Shown here piece by piece: positions 1 through 11,088 of a stretch of DNA of 64,000 bases. Position numbers and translations under genes: made by a program. The notes below the pieces were generated by a model that saw only the letters and a list, made by a program, of their open reading frames with translations, did not search any database and had not been told where the DNA came from. The stretch lies in assembly GCA_029532415.1 (NCBI GenBank), contig JAQOTA010000053.1:3162001-3226000 (forward strand), written 5' to 3'. Each line of letters starts with the position of its first letter. Position 1 is the stretch's first letter. This stretch comes from Marasmius tenuissimus. Its lineage: Eukaryota > Basidiomycota > Agaricomycetes > Agaricales > Marasmiaceae.

Positions 1-944
1 GCGACTAGGCAGCCAGAAAAAGTTAATGGATGCTAGCTTACTGGAGGAAACGTTGGCCTGAACAAACATCTTTCCGGAGGGCATCATGTACGTGTGAGCA
101 TACGAGTTCAGACCAGAGTTTTGATCATGAAATTCATGACCTCTGCTTTGCGTCCATTGGAGGGGTAGAACTCGTACGTTGGCTCGGCAGCACCACCTTC
201 ATATGCGGGGTCCTTATTGGGGTAGTTCCGGTTGATATAACCGCCGTTCACGAAACCTCCGATGAGAGCAATTGTACCGTCACCGAGAGGTTCAGCGGCT
301 GAGTACCAACGCTGTTTCTGCATAGCCAGTACGTCGGGGTTGTCGTACCACTGGCAGTTGGAAGAGGCGAAGTTGTCGGATGATTTACAGGGGTTGAGAA
401 GACGGATAGATTTGGACCCGTCCCAGTTCTGGTAAATCGCATCGTACTGTGCAGAAGCGCCAGAAGGATACTTGACGGAGCCCAAGTTACCACCGGGACC
501 AATGGCACCATTCCCGCCGAAGGTAGCATATGAACCATTAGGTAGGTGCATGCCGGATGCACAGAAGACGTTGGTCTTGATATCCATGAGCTCAACCTTG
601 TGGGTGTTGATGTCCCTAATTACAAAGCATCATCAATTATCCATTTCGAGGCGAAGAACAAGGCGACGCACCAAACAGCTCCCCATGCAGGATGACCATT
701 GATTTTGGCCGCATTTCCTTCCGCCTTGTCAATGATATAGACTTTCTCGTCGTTACCGACGAACATCTAATGTATGGGTCGTCAGAGGAGGAACGGATGA
801 CCGTCAAGAGAAGGCGGAAAGACTGACCATCATAGCGCTGACTTGGGTGTTGCCTGCGTCGACAAAGGAGCCAGGTGTTGCTGCCAGCGTCGAAGACGCT
901 AGAGATGCCAGCCCTAAGGCCAGCACAGATAAGGATTGGAACAT
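1..944 (-). CDS. glyoxal oxidase (copper radical oxidase), 5' part only, cut by window edge
   Basis: Secreted copper radical oxidase that oxidises small aldehydes to acids and makes H2O2 for peroxidases (family knowledge). The ATG at 944 opens a signal peptide ending STLA, followed by ATPGSFVDAG. Exons join through HPAWGAVWDINTHK to NVFCASGMHLPNGSYATFGG; this Cys is the expected partner of the crosslinked Tyr, which is seen in RWYSAAEPLGDG. GSYATFGGNGAIGPGG is typical of glyoxal oxidases. Introns lie near 777-832 and 616-671, and a 37-nt intron at about 5-41 completes ANVSSI. Oddity: the conserved run MIKT..SGLNSYAHTYMMPSG is split over two frames around 113-125, where one base appears to be missing. 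The gene may therefore be a pseudogene, or the base may be a sequence error. The catalytic C-terminal half lies outside the window. Confidence 0.88.
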
Positions 945-2290
945 TTCGGAGGGCAGGTAGGTGTGATAAAGGATGAGGGAAAAGGGTCAGGTTATGAGGA
1001 AATTGGGAAGACGTCGAGAGAGACGACGAGGTCGTCGTGGTAAACGATGGAGAAAGGGAAAGGAGAGGAAGGTTAGAGCCTTCAAGCTTTCAAAAAAGCG
1101 TTGGTTTGTTGGTGGTGGTTGGTCAGAAAGGACCTGTTATAGAAACCGGATGAAGCCGTTAACGTTGATGGCCTCAACAAAAAAATTCCACCCGCCGATC
1201 TGCCGGGACCCTGGCGTTCCTGATTCTGGGTGGCGACCCTTCATAAAATTCAACAGAGATCTGGTGATGTCGCTTTTACTGCTTAAGTCTCGACCGAACC
1301 CACGTAGCTGAGCTCAACCATCGCTGCTCGCACAAGGATGGAACATATTCTGGTCTTGAAATCTCTTCGGCAGACTAGCAGGTTCGGGTTTCAGGTTGGC
1401 GTAAATGCCCAGCATACCACCTCCTACGCGACGTCAACTTCTCCGAGACTTGTCAGCCGTGATGTACATATACATACATATTCGATTGTAAGCCTGCTCT
1501 GAAAATTTGCTTGCAAATCTTTGGTGCGTTCAAAGAATACTCTGCAATAAGTATCTGTCGGACCAGCTTCAAGCAGCTACTACTCAATCCCGGATCTTGT
1601 GTGCTAGCTCCTTAATCACAGGAGCAAATCGAACACCTTAGGAGTTACGGTAGCTCAGATTAGAGCCGTCCAGCCGTAGGCATCGGGTACTTGAAGGTGC
1701 TTAAGCATCGGATAGTAAAACAGATCGCGGGCTGCGAAGTCCGGACATTGGCACAATTCCGGTTGAGTGTAAGAATAGAACGGAAAGATAGATGTTCCAT
1801 GCTGCAAAAGACCTTGCCCCGATCTTCGGGGCCTCGGGAGTTGAGATATGGGATCACTCGCCGTCTTCTGGGTCTTCTGGCGTAGCAGTATTCAGGTGAG
1901 GTGAGATCCTCTCTCTCGTGTCACAGCCGCACCACGGAGGCCCTTGTAGCTCAACTCTGAGCGGGAGCCTCCGGATATCACGGTGGTAAGTGGCGGAGGA
2001 GTTGGCTCACGCTAAAAAAATATGATCGTTAATCGAGTATGACGGGATAATATCAAGTTCGGTCTTGCTCAAAACGCAACGTCGTTATGGTCCCATAACC
2101 CTGTAGTCACAAGCTGTTCGAGCTATGCCGCTTCAAGGGACTCAAGAGGAAGAAGGTTGGAAGAAGGGCTTGCCAATTGACGCACGCGCCTGGGCGGTGA
2201 CCAGAACAATTTCCCACGCACTGAAAAATTCGAGAGTGCGCACGGGCCACCTCGCCTTGAACATCAACGGTCACCAGTACCGACCACCCA
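945..2290. other. intergenic, no gene supported
   Basis: About 1.35 kb between the divergent glyoxal oxidase and UTP7 starts. A purine-rich stretch at 970-1080 (GAGAGA and GAAGG runs) lies just upstream of the oxidase ATG and reads CT-rich on its strand, as is common in fungal promoters. I see no convincing coding motif or RNA gene. Confidence 0.5.
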
Positions 2291-4536
2291 ATGGACGCCC
2301 TCATAGCTAAAGCCGATGCGATACAACCGCTGTCTAAAAAACGAAAGTTCAACCACAAAAGGTCTTCAGGCGGTGATCCAGGTCCATCTACCTCAAAGGC
2401 TCATGACCAGACTTATAACTCGATCGCAAAGAACACGTCCGTACCCAAATCTCTCCGGCCTACAAACTCTCTTCCAGATGGCGCTATTCCCAAGCACAAT
2501 CATATAGCTAATAAGAAGCTGCGGGCAGAACTCGTGAGGACGTCTTCTCACATCGCGCATTCGAAAGCGATGTTGGAGGATGCGGAGTTGTTGTTGACTG
2601 GAGAGGCTGGCAAGATGGAAGTGGAGGGTGACATGGAGAGAACGTGGAGGGTTGGTCAGGCAGATATTGAGCAAGGAGCAGGACAGGAAGCAGCCAAAGG
2701 GCGGAGAGAGCTCAAATTAGAAGGCGGACCGTATACAACACGGTATACAAAGAACGGAAGGTTTGTTTTGAGCTTTTCAGTAACCGATAGGCCTGTTACT
2801 GAAGGCATTTTAGGCACTTGGCCGTTGTCGGGAAAAACGGGCATGCAGCAACCTTTGACTGGCAGACGGGCACTCTTCACACTGAGCTTCAGTTGCAGGA
2901 AACTTGTCGAGACATAACGTGCGTCATTCTTCTTATCGTACACAAAGGTGATTGTTGACGTCCATTGTTTAGATTTCTACACGATCATTCCTACTTTGCA
3001 GTAGCGCAGAAGAAATACGTTTTCATATACGATCGAGACGGCGTAGAACTTCATTGTCTCAAATCCCATATCGAACCTACAAGGCTAGAGTTCCTCCCTT
3101 ACCACTGGCTATTAGCCAGTATAGTACGTGTCTCCTCATATAAGACTGGGTTGACGTTCTAACATATATTCCAGGGCAATGCCGGGTACCTCAAATACCA
3201 AGATACATCCACAGGCCAACTATTGGTGGAACATAGGACGAAATTTGGCTCATGTACAACGATGACCCAAAACCTACATAACGCCGTCATTCACTTGGGA
3301 CATCAGAATGGTTTGGTGACTCTTTGGACACCAAACCTTCCTCATCCTGCTGTGCAACTTCTAGCCCATCTGGGACCGGTGAGCAGCATATCAGTCGACC
3401 CCAGCTCAGGAGGAAGATACATGGCGACGGCGGGTAAAGATGGTACGGTGAAAGTGTGGGATTGTAGGAATTGGAAGGGTACAGTACGGGAGTGGAGTGC
3501 CCGGGGAACAGGAGAACCAGAAGTCGAGTGGAGTCAGAAGGGGTATTTGGCTGTCGCCAGTGGTGGAAGCGTAAATGTGGGTGGTGTGAAGACGCTTCGT
3601 AAAATTGACCCCTGCTCATCGTTGTTTTCTACCTCCTCAGGTATACACCCCGCCATCAATCCACACACCATTACCTGGACATACACAACCGCCGTTATAC
3701 CTTACACATCCTATCACAAGCCGCCCGTTGACTTCGTTGAGATTTGCACCGTTCCAGGATATCTTGACAATAGGACACGGTGCTGGAGTTTCGAGTATAC
3801 TGGTACCGGGCGCTGGCGAACCCAATTTCGACAGTGCAGAGGCAGATCCATTCGAGAATAGGAAGGCAAGAAGAGAGAAGGAGGTCAAGAGTCTATTGGA
3901 CAAGGTATGCACGGATAGCCTGGAAATTATTTTTCGGTGAAGCCTTGCTGACTCCCTCACAGATTCAGCCCGATATGATCAATCTGGATCCCGACTTCGT
4001 TGGAGGACTTGCGCCTGTCTCTAAACTTACCACTAACCAAACGCACAACGGCAAGTCCGCCCAGCCGGTCGACGTACCTTTTGCGCGGTTGTCGAGGATG
4101 GAGAGGCTGAAGATACAGGGCAAGGCGGACGACACTGAGGTCGTGGAGAGCGACGACGACGACGGCCAGGGCGGCAAAGGTGATAAGGAAGAGAGGGAAA
4201 GAAGGAGGATGAGAGGAAAGGGGAAGAGTTTGAAAAGGTTCGCCGTTTTCTCAGGTTTGTCGACGATGACACGAACCGCCTCTCCATCTGATATCTAGAT
4301 ACCTTCGAAAGCAACGGAAGAACGTTATCGATCCTGCAGCTGTAAGTTTCTATGTACTGGTTGATGGACATATTCACGCTGACCCTGGTTATAAGGTGGC
4401 TATCCGGGCCAAACTTGAAAAACAGAAGCAAGAGCGGAAACAGGTATTGTTGAAGAAAAAGGCAGAGGCAGCAGGTGTTCCTGTTGCTCCCGCCAGACCA
4501 TCGGCATTGGATAGATTCAAACGTTCCGAGTCTTGA
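2291..4536 (+). CDS. UTP7: U3 snoRNP-associated protein Utp7 (WDR46 family, BING4CT)
   Basis: WD-repeat component of the nucleolar SSU processome, needed for 18S rRNA maturation. The first ATG gives [19 protein letters not shown], a basic nuclear-type N-terminus. Eight exons can be joined: the intron after TKNGR restores HLAVVGK; next comes [18 protein letters not shown]; then [18 protein letters not shown] and [14 protein letters not shown] (WD blades). The BING4CT part is [17 protein letters not shown], then [16 protein letters not shown]. The C-terminus has an acidic [11 protein letters not shown] stretch and a basic tail ending [13 protein letters not shown]. Introns are about 50-60 nt. 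The gene looks complete, about 600 residues. The neighbour 209 bp downstream on the same strand is unrelated in function. Confidence 0.93.
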
Positions 4537-4745
4537 ATGTACGATATTTGAGTCTCCCTGAGCTCTATGAACGGGGAGTGTTGTTACTGAAGCGCCGATT
4601 GTCCGACGAGCCTGGTAAATTCACTAGAGAGCACTAGAGAGCTTTTATCAATGACGTCAATTTTCTAAAGAACGACTGTCGACCATCCATATGCTCATGC
4701 TCCGTGCAATCGAACCGAAATCGAACTATCTTCCTTACCCCCATC

Positions 4746-5641
4746 ATGACTGCAGCAACGGGATACGCAGCGGTAGACCAATATCGAGATGCGATCCAAG
4801 ATCTCATCAACGGCGGTAACGTCGAGGCTGCTGTCTCCAAACTCACTCAACCAACTCTTGATGCCATTTCACGGACAACCCACGGGGGCTCTGACGGTGG
4901 GGACGATAAAGTCGAGGATACCCTCTGGGGTTTGTGGTCTGCTTTCGTTCGAGCAGCTCGAGAAACGCCAGAAGAAAAAGTCCATGACCGGCTCATAACC
5001 GGCCTCCAAACTATCAAATCTCTCCCACCGGCATTGGTACAGAAAAACGGTGATAAGGAGCAATACAGTATCTGGGATTTACGTGTTTGGGACGATCTGC
5101 CCGTCTTTGGGGCTGAGCTACGTGAAGAGTGGAACTGTACGTTCTCATTTCCCGACTGAAGTGAGAGAAGACTAAATCAGCCCCTCAAGACACCGATGAA
5201 GACGACGAGACCAAGCGAACACAATGGGCAAACCTCAACGCATTCGTTTCACGAATCGTTGTTGCTCAACTATCAGATTTCGAGTTGTACGCGATCTGGA
5301 CTTTGCGGGATGCCTTGGAGTCCCCAGAGTTGGATGAAGGGGACGCATCCCTTAATGGTCACGTTCCCGCAGCGGCACAGTGGATCTTCATCGCAGGATC
5401 GCTGATTTATGAGAACGACAGAGAATGGTCACCTCCACCCAACCAAGGAAATCCTGCCCGTGGCGGTCCTTTGGCGCCGGATGTCAAAAAAGGTTTTAGC
5501 AAAGAGCGGTGGGCGCTTTGGAAGAAAGGCTTTCAAGCTGTGAGCAAGAATTCTGGTAGTCAGGTAGCGGAGGGGACGAAGGGGACAGCAACGAAAGCGT
5601 TGCAAAAGATGGAGGAGATTGAGAACAAATCGCAACGTTAA
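4746..5641 (+). CDS. DUF3632 family protein
   Basis: Fungal-specific protein of unknown function. The N-terminal VDQYRDAIQDLINGGNVEAA followed by Q(P)TLDAI is the typical opening of the DUF3632 family. One intron, after ELREEWN near 5138, joins to PQDTDEDDETKRTQWANLNA, then VSRIVVAQLSDFELYAIWTL and GSLIYENDREW. Predicted mainly helical, with no signal peptide or membrane segment. I chose the ATG at 4746 (MTAATGYAA) rather than the in-frame ATG at 4704, because the extra 14 residues do not resemble the family. About 285 residues. No pathway can be assigned from context. Confidence 0.8.
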
Positions 5642-5772
5642 ATAACATTGTGTTGTCAATGTCTGTGCATCGGTTTGAAGCATTCAACATATTCTCCCAT
5701 GAGGCAAGCAGAAAGCACTACAACTTTACTAGAGTGAGCTCTTGGGACGCTGCATGGAATTTGTTCGCTCAC

Positions 5773-6417
5773 CTAGTTCTCGCCAGCGTGCGATTTCTTT
5801 TCCCCGCCGCTGATGGTCATTTTCGCGACTTGCCCATCCGCATCTTGTATTTCTACCTCAATATCCTGGGGGCTGACAGTGTCATCTCCCTCTGTGTCCT
5901 TTTCATCCCCCTTCACATTCTCATCTAAGTTCATCATCTTCACTAACCAACTGGCTCCTTCTTCCCACCCTGAAACTTCTGCTTCAGCCAACGGTGAATG
6001 ACCTGCATTATTCTTGATATCGATCAAGTCCACTCCAGGTCCAGTCGGAGATTGTATGAGCTTTTGCACGGCCGGTAGATGGGAATTTAGAGCAGCCCAA
6101 TGAAGTGCTGTCGATCCAGCGCTATTTTGTGTCGATAACAACGATGGAGGGATGATCGGGAGCACAAAATCGAGAAGATCTATTTGAGAATATCTCGAAT
6201 AAATTTCAATGCTAATGGTTGCGACATAGTGTCCGAAAGACTTACCATTATGGCCGTTTCCGCATATCATGTGTAGAATCGTGTTGGCGTTTTCATCACG
6301 GATAGATGAAAGTGGTTCATGTCCAAACTTTTTCACAAACTCTTGGACGTCTTCGAGGTCTCCGTATCGACACGATAAAAGTAGATCGTCTTTTTCTTCG
6401 TCTGTTGGGATTGGCAT
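5773..6417 (-). CDS. ankyrin-repeat protein, Yar1-like
   Basis: Small ankyrin protein resembling yeast Yar1, a chaperone that escorts ribosomal protein Rps3. It starts at the ATG at 6417 (MPIPTDEEKDDLLLSCRYGD). Two to three ankyrin units are visible: LEDVQEFVKKFGHEPLSSIRDENANTILH, then STALHWAALNSHLPAVQKLI and NNAGHSPLAEAEVSGWEEGA. The tail is acidic (ENVKGDEKDTEGDDT). One intron at 6180-6245 (66 nt, GTAAGT..AATAG) is a multiple of three and contains no in-frame stop, so an unspliced transcript would still be read through. The upstream in-frame extension to 6495 is probably 5' UTR. The Yar1 role is inferred from domain order and size only. Confidence 0.82.
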   Translation of the reverse strand: MPIPTDEEKDDLLLSCRYGDLEDVQEFVKKFGHEPLSSIRDENANTILHMICGNGHNGKSFGHYVATISIEIYSRYSQIDLLDFVLPIIPPSLLSTQNSAGSTALHWAALNSHLPAVQKLIQSPTGPGVDLIDIKNNAGHSPLAEAEVSGWEEGASWLVKMMNLDENVKGDEKDTEGDDTVSPQDIEVEIQDADGQVAKMTISGGEKKSHAGEN

Positions 6418-7387
6418 TATGAGCGTCAAGTAGAATGAGGAAATTTTTGGGATGACACAGGCTGAGACAGCCGGCCTAGCGTCATAATCCGGCAAAAGCC
6501 GGGCCTGCGATCAGTAAAAAGCAAGTTCGAATTGCCGCCACAACAAGTAAACTGCAAGCTTTCAAAAGGGCGCTGGAGTAGAACGTATCAGCGGCTCTTC
6601 GTGTCATCATGAGATAGCATCAGCTGGCTGGTCTGTGTCTTCTCTAGAGAATATACTATCGACACGAGCAATCAGCGACACCTTTGTCGTGAGGATCCTC
6701 CCGACAGGTACCCTTATCGCACAGATCTGAGTGGTCAGGCCTCGGGCGTACACATCAAGTCGCAGATCACTCAAGCTTTCCATCAAGTACCTCAGTTTCA
6801 TTGGTCGCGTTCTGCACCACCTCCACGAGTTGGAAGTAAGTCGTAAGTATGATGTACACGTACGAACTGTCTGGATCGCTCAACAGCTTTGGTTTTCAAT
6901 TCGAGTCGGAATGGTACTGAGAAGTACCAAAATACTCGATGAGAACATCCTGATTCACGTATGACGTGTGCTGAAACAGCTGTTGAATCGGTATCGTCGG
7001 GACTCCGTCAAATACACTCGACGTAGGCTCCTGGCAGCTGGCTTTCAGAGCCACGCTGCTCAGCCCTGAGTGTGCCGTCCGAGTTACTGCTAATGCTATC
7101 CAATCTATCGAACGAAGATGCTTGTGAACTCTCAACCGGAAGGGGACTGATTGGGACCGAGGACCCTCGACTTACAAATCACGACCGTGCAAACCCACAT
7201 ACCAAGAGAAAAGTCTTTCGAAGGTATCTACTCCCATACAACGTCAAGGACCTGGATCACCGCGGAATAGCCCCGGAGGTTTGCTTGAAGGCAGATCCCT
7301 ATAGGACTCCCGTAGCAATGGTTGTTGGGAACTCCGACCAATGAAGTTTCGATTATTTGTAGTAGTACCCACCCCAACGTTGCCAGC
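6418..7387. other. intergenic, no gene supported
   Basis: About 970 bp between the ankyrin gene's 5' end and the MFS gene's 3' end. Only short unrelated ORFs; no recognisable motif, tRNA or repeat. Confidence 0.5.
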
Positions 7388-9644
7388 TCACTGCTCTACG
7401 GACGCCGCTTTACTCCATGATCGTAGTACAGGGCCATACCTGTAGAAGATGAACGGAGAGGGGCAGCCAATCACCAGGCAAACAAGAGCCAAGATCGAGT
7501 TTCCCCACCCTGAGGCTGAGGTCAGACCAGCGTAACCCAGCGCGTTTGAAGTCTGCTTACCATCTCCGAGTTGTGCATACATCTTGTCCGCGAAAAGTGG
7601 GAAGCCGAATCCAGCAAATGCTCTGAAGGAAGATACACCCGCTATCGCGCTCGCAGCGTAGAGGGCATAGTTATCGACCTGTGGAGTCCTGGTGAGTGCG
7701 GACCTTTCGCGCTTATTCAAGTGAAAAATGTACCAAATAAGTCTGCACGCAAGTCCAGTTTCCACCTGATTCATTTTTGTCTCAGGACCAGGGACTCAAA
7801 AGAAAAGAAGCGGAACGATTCACCTATCCCCACAGAGTAGATAAACACACCCAGGTCTATGGAACCAGTATCAGTCGGAAAACGGAGGAGTGGAACACTC
7901 AAAAATGGGACTTGCCGGGAACCAACCAGAAGGTTCGAGCGTTTGCCGTCCATCCGTAGATCAATAAGCCAACCGGTAGAAAGGTAGCAGATACCATTAG
8001 CAGGGGTAACCTAGGAAGAGGAAGAGAAGACTCAGACTCCGCGTATCTAAAGAATCGTTGCGCGTACCTCATTTCAGGTGTACCTACGCCACCGTTCCTT
8101 GCTTTCAGCTTTCGGTAGATTTTGTTGAGAACTCTCGCGCCGACCTGCCCACCCACTTTGAAAAAGGGCTGTAAGATCCCAAGTCCTCGTGCAAAGGTAT
8201 CGGAAGCCGTTCATACCGGTCGATCCCAACGCGATGGCCAGATAATGAACACCTGCTACTCCGGAGTTCTGACCGTACTGTTCCGTAAATACCTTGACAA
8301 AAGCTTGGGAAAATCAGTCATTCGTTCTTCGACGTGAATGACGTGTTGCGGAGCACTCACTCGTCAAGCTGAGGTAGAGGACGCCGTAAAGCACTGCCAT
8401 GTAGAGTGCAAAAATTTGCACAATAGGTTCCGTTGCCAGGAATGTGAGGGGCTTGGCAATACCACGTCCCATCACCGCAGACCAATGACGATCTGAAACT
8501 TCAAAAACGGAGCGCAAGTTCGAGTTCCCAGTCTGCTTGCGAAGTGACTGCGCTTTTCGTTTGAGAAGCTCCGGCGCGTATGTCTCGCGAAGGAAGAACT
8601 GGATAGAGGTAAGCACGCGTAAGTTGAAAGAATGGGGAAATAGACACTCACGAATCCGGCAATCTGGAGGATGGCGTCGGCAATACTGACACTCCAAAAC
8701 ACCCATTGCCAGCGGCTCTTCAGCGCTATCCACCCGCCAACTAAGGGTCCGGTCGATGGGCCTACCAAGGGAGCGAGAGAGTAGACGCTCATCGCCATAC
8801 CTCTTTCTTCCGGGGACCATAGATCTCCGACGACACCTCCCCCGACAGACTGAGGTGCAGCTCCGCCAAAGCCAGCTAAGAACCTGAACACCAACATCTG
8901 AGTGGGGGTCTTCGCAAAAGCGCAGAGGGTGTTGAAAACTACATGTGGTTGCCATGAGTTCAAACGAAAAGGTAGTGTGTGATGAACTTGATGAACTCAC
9001 TAAGAAACCAGATGTTTGATACCTGAAGGATCACAAGTCGTCCGAAAAGCTCTGAAAGAGGTCCCCAAATGAGAGGCTGAGAGCAGAGTTAAAACACGAC
9101 TGGGAGCCCAACAGAAAAACACCCACGCCCAGAGCATACGCGAGCACGAAGATAGATAAAGTCATGTTCTCTAGAATAGAGCCCGGCGGAATGCCAAGGT
9201 CTCTTGAAATTGCTGGCAGGGAAGGAGACGATATTGAGGACCCTACGGGACTAGAATGATTCCATGAGTTCGGAGAGGATATTCGCAGTTCTGTGAGTTG
9301 AATACCTTATGAAAGTGAACAAGCTGACGACTAGTGTCACCGTCCAGCGTTGCTTCTTGCTCCAATTTCTTGGGTTCTGGGGGTCGCCAGGACCATCCCA
9401 GTCTACAATGCTTTTGGTATCCCGGATCGACTCCTCTGAGTTGTAACCATCAGACTGCTGGCGACTGGATTCGCCATCCTTTTCCGTTCCAGTGTCGAAA
9501 CTGGTCTCTTGATATCACGATGGATAAAAGTCACGTCAACGTCATTGAGCGGGAGAACTTCTGTGGCTCACTGGCTGAAGGAGGCTCTTGGGATGAAGGA
9601 CGACCTTCAACATCATTTGCAGGACGTGAATCGGATAAAATCAT
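7388..9644 (-). CDS. MFS multidrug/polyamine exporter, DHA1 type
   Basis: Twelve-helix proton antiporter of the major facilitator superfamily, probably exporting drugs or polyamines across the plasma membrane. The start at 9644 (MILSDSRPANDVEG) is followed by a 64-nt intron (GTGAGC..TCAAG) into a hydrophilic N-terminus, then the hallmark DPQNPRNWSKKQRW before helix 1. Further hallmarks: GDLWSPEERGMAMSVYSLAP, GPSTGPLVGGWI (motif C) and RWQWVFWSVSIADA. The last exons give WLVPDLGVFIYSVG, CVQTYLVDNYALYAASA and FRAFAGFGFPLFADKMYAQL. The intron at 7857-7915 has a GC donor. Seven or more introns; reading frame intact to FYRYGPVLRSW..VEQ stop. Substrate unknown. Confidence 0.9.
7857..7915 (-). other. 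GC-AG intron in MFS exporter
   Basis: 59-nt intron with donor CCCG|GCAAGTCC and acceptor CCATAG|AC. Only this junction gives the family motif VPDLGVFIYSV in frame. An ACTGATA-like branch site lies near the acceptor. Confidence 0.75.
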
Positions 9645-11088
9645 AGTACAGGGGACTGGAATTTGAACACCTGGTCTCTGTATCCGGCCTTTTCATAAAG
9701 GCTGCCGTGGACTCGCTGTCCTTGTCGTGGGTAAGTCAAGTTTCGATAAGTGGTAGTAGTTTTCTCACATTGCTCATGTAGATCGATTGGTGGAACTACG
9801 GAAACCATCGTGGTGGCGCGTCAACTAGGACCCATCCCACAGGGCTCAAAACATCGGGATTTGACGAGTGGAATGATAGGATTGAGACATACCGCGTGGG
9901 TATTTTCACTATCTCCGCATTTACAATGAAGCTATGAAATAATGCGATGTCAGAAACCGAACGAAAGTCCCTCACGTTCACCTCAACCTGGCCCGAGTTG
10001 AAAGTTTGAGGTAAGAATGGTGGGAGGATTTAGGCTCCATTACAGTTCCCAGACTTCTCACGAGTGACGACGATGTGCCTACGTACGCGATGACCAGATC
10101 CGGCAATTCAGACCTTCATCATCTATTCGAAGTCAACACGCCTAAGAGCTCGCGAATCCACGGCGATAGTAGCCTTTGTTTATCTTGTTATATTTTCGTA
10201 TTCTTCTCGGCGAATGGTAGCGAGATTCCCATTTCTATACTCACACGATCCAACAAATTCTTGGGGGGTGGGTAAAATTGTGTCGAAAAAAGCATTCTCT
10301 GGACGCAAGGTATTCCTACCCAAACCCCGAACGATGGAAACGAGACTCTATTTTCGTTTTAAGCTCTCTCGTCAGAAGATCAACATTTCCTCAGCCAATA
10401 AAAGTCAAGATCGCTTATTGCATCCGACTGGAATCTCTCTGGATTAGTCAAGAACTTGCGAAATACGGAAAGGGCAACGGTTGTTTGTAGATCATTCATG
10501 CGCAGCCTACTCCAAGGCCTACTCGTTCCGCTCGTTATTTTCGTGCACTCCACCTCCCAGACCGACATGATTCACCTTTCGTCATGTTCCGACACGCACA
10601 TCTCTCCTTGGCACTCCAACTACCTACCTCGCCCAAAATAAACATGTCTTCTTTTGATGCGTCTCACAACCAGTCTGTCATCTATGTGATTAGGAAGCAT
10701 GGAACGAGCCGGTCGTGGAGTCGACCGCCAGTTTTGTTGTGTAAACGAAAACACTCAACAAGGCAACCTCCAGGAACGATAGGTCTCTCCATATGGAGTG
10801 TCTTTTGGTAGAATGGTCCCGAGAACCACAGGGCTGCGTTAGGTGGGGACGAGAATGGGACGAATCATCGCACCCGGTGCAAGGTGGGTATTCGCTGGGC
10901 ACTCCGCACTCGCAACTCACCCAACCAATCAGCAAATGATGAGAAAGAAAACGCTCGAACCTGTGTTGAGTGTCGGAGCACTCAAATCCATTCGTGGTAT
11001 TTAAGGACCCCAACTCCTTGTCGATTTCTCAACACAAAGTCATCACCCAAGTTCTTTCCTCAAGCTGTTCTCCAGCCGTCAATAAACC
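9645..11088. other. intergenic region, includes LEU4 promoter
   Basis: About 1.44 kb between divergent MFS and LEU4 starts. No gene supported. A TATTTAA element sits near 10998, roughly 90 bp before the LEU4 ATG, and CT-rich tracts precede the ATG (11030-11080). I did not find a clear CCGG-N-CCGG Leu3-type site. Confidence 0.45.
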
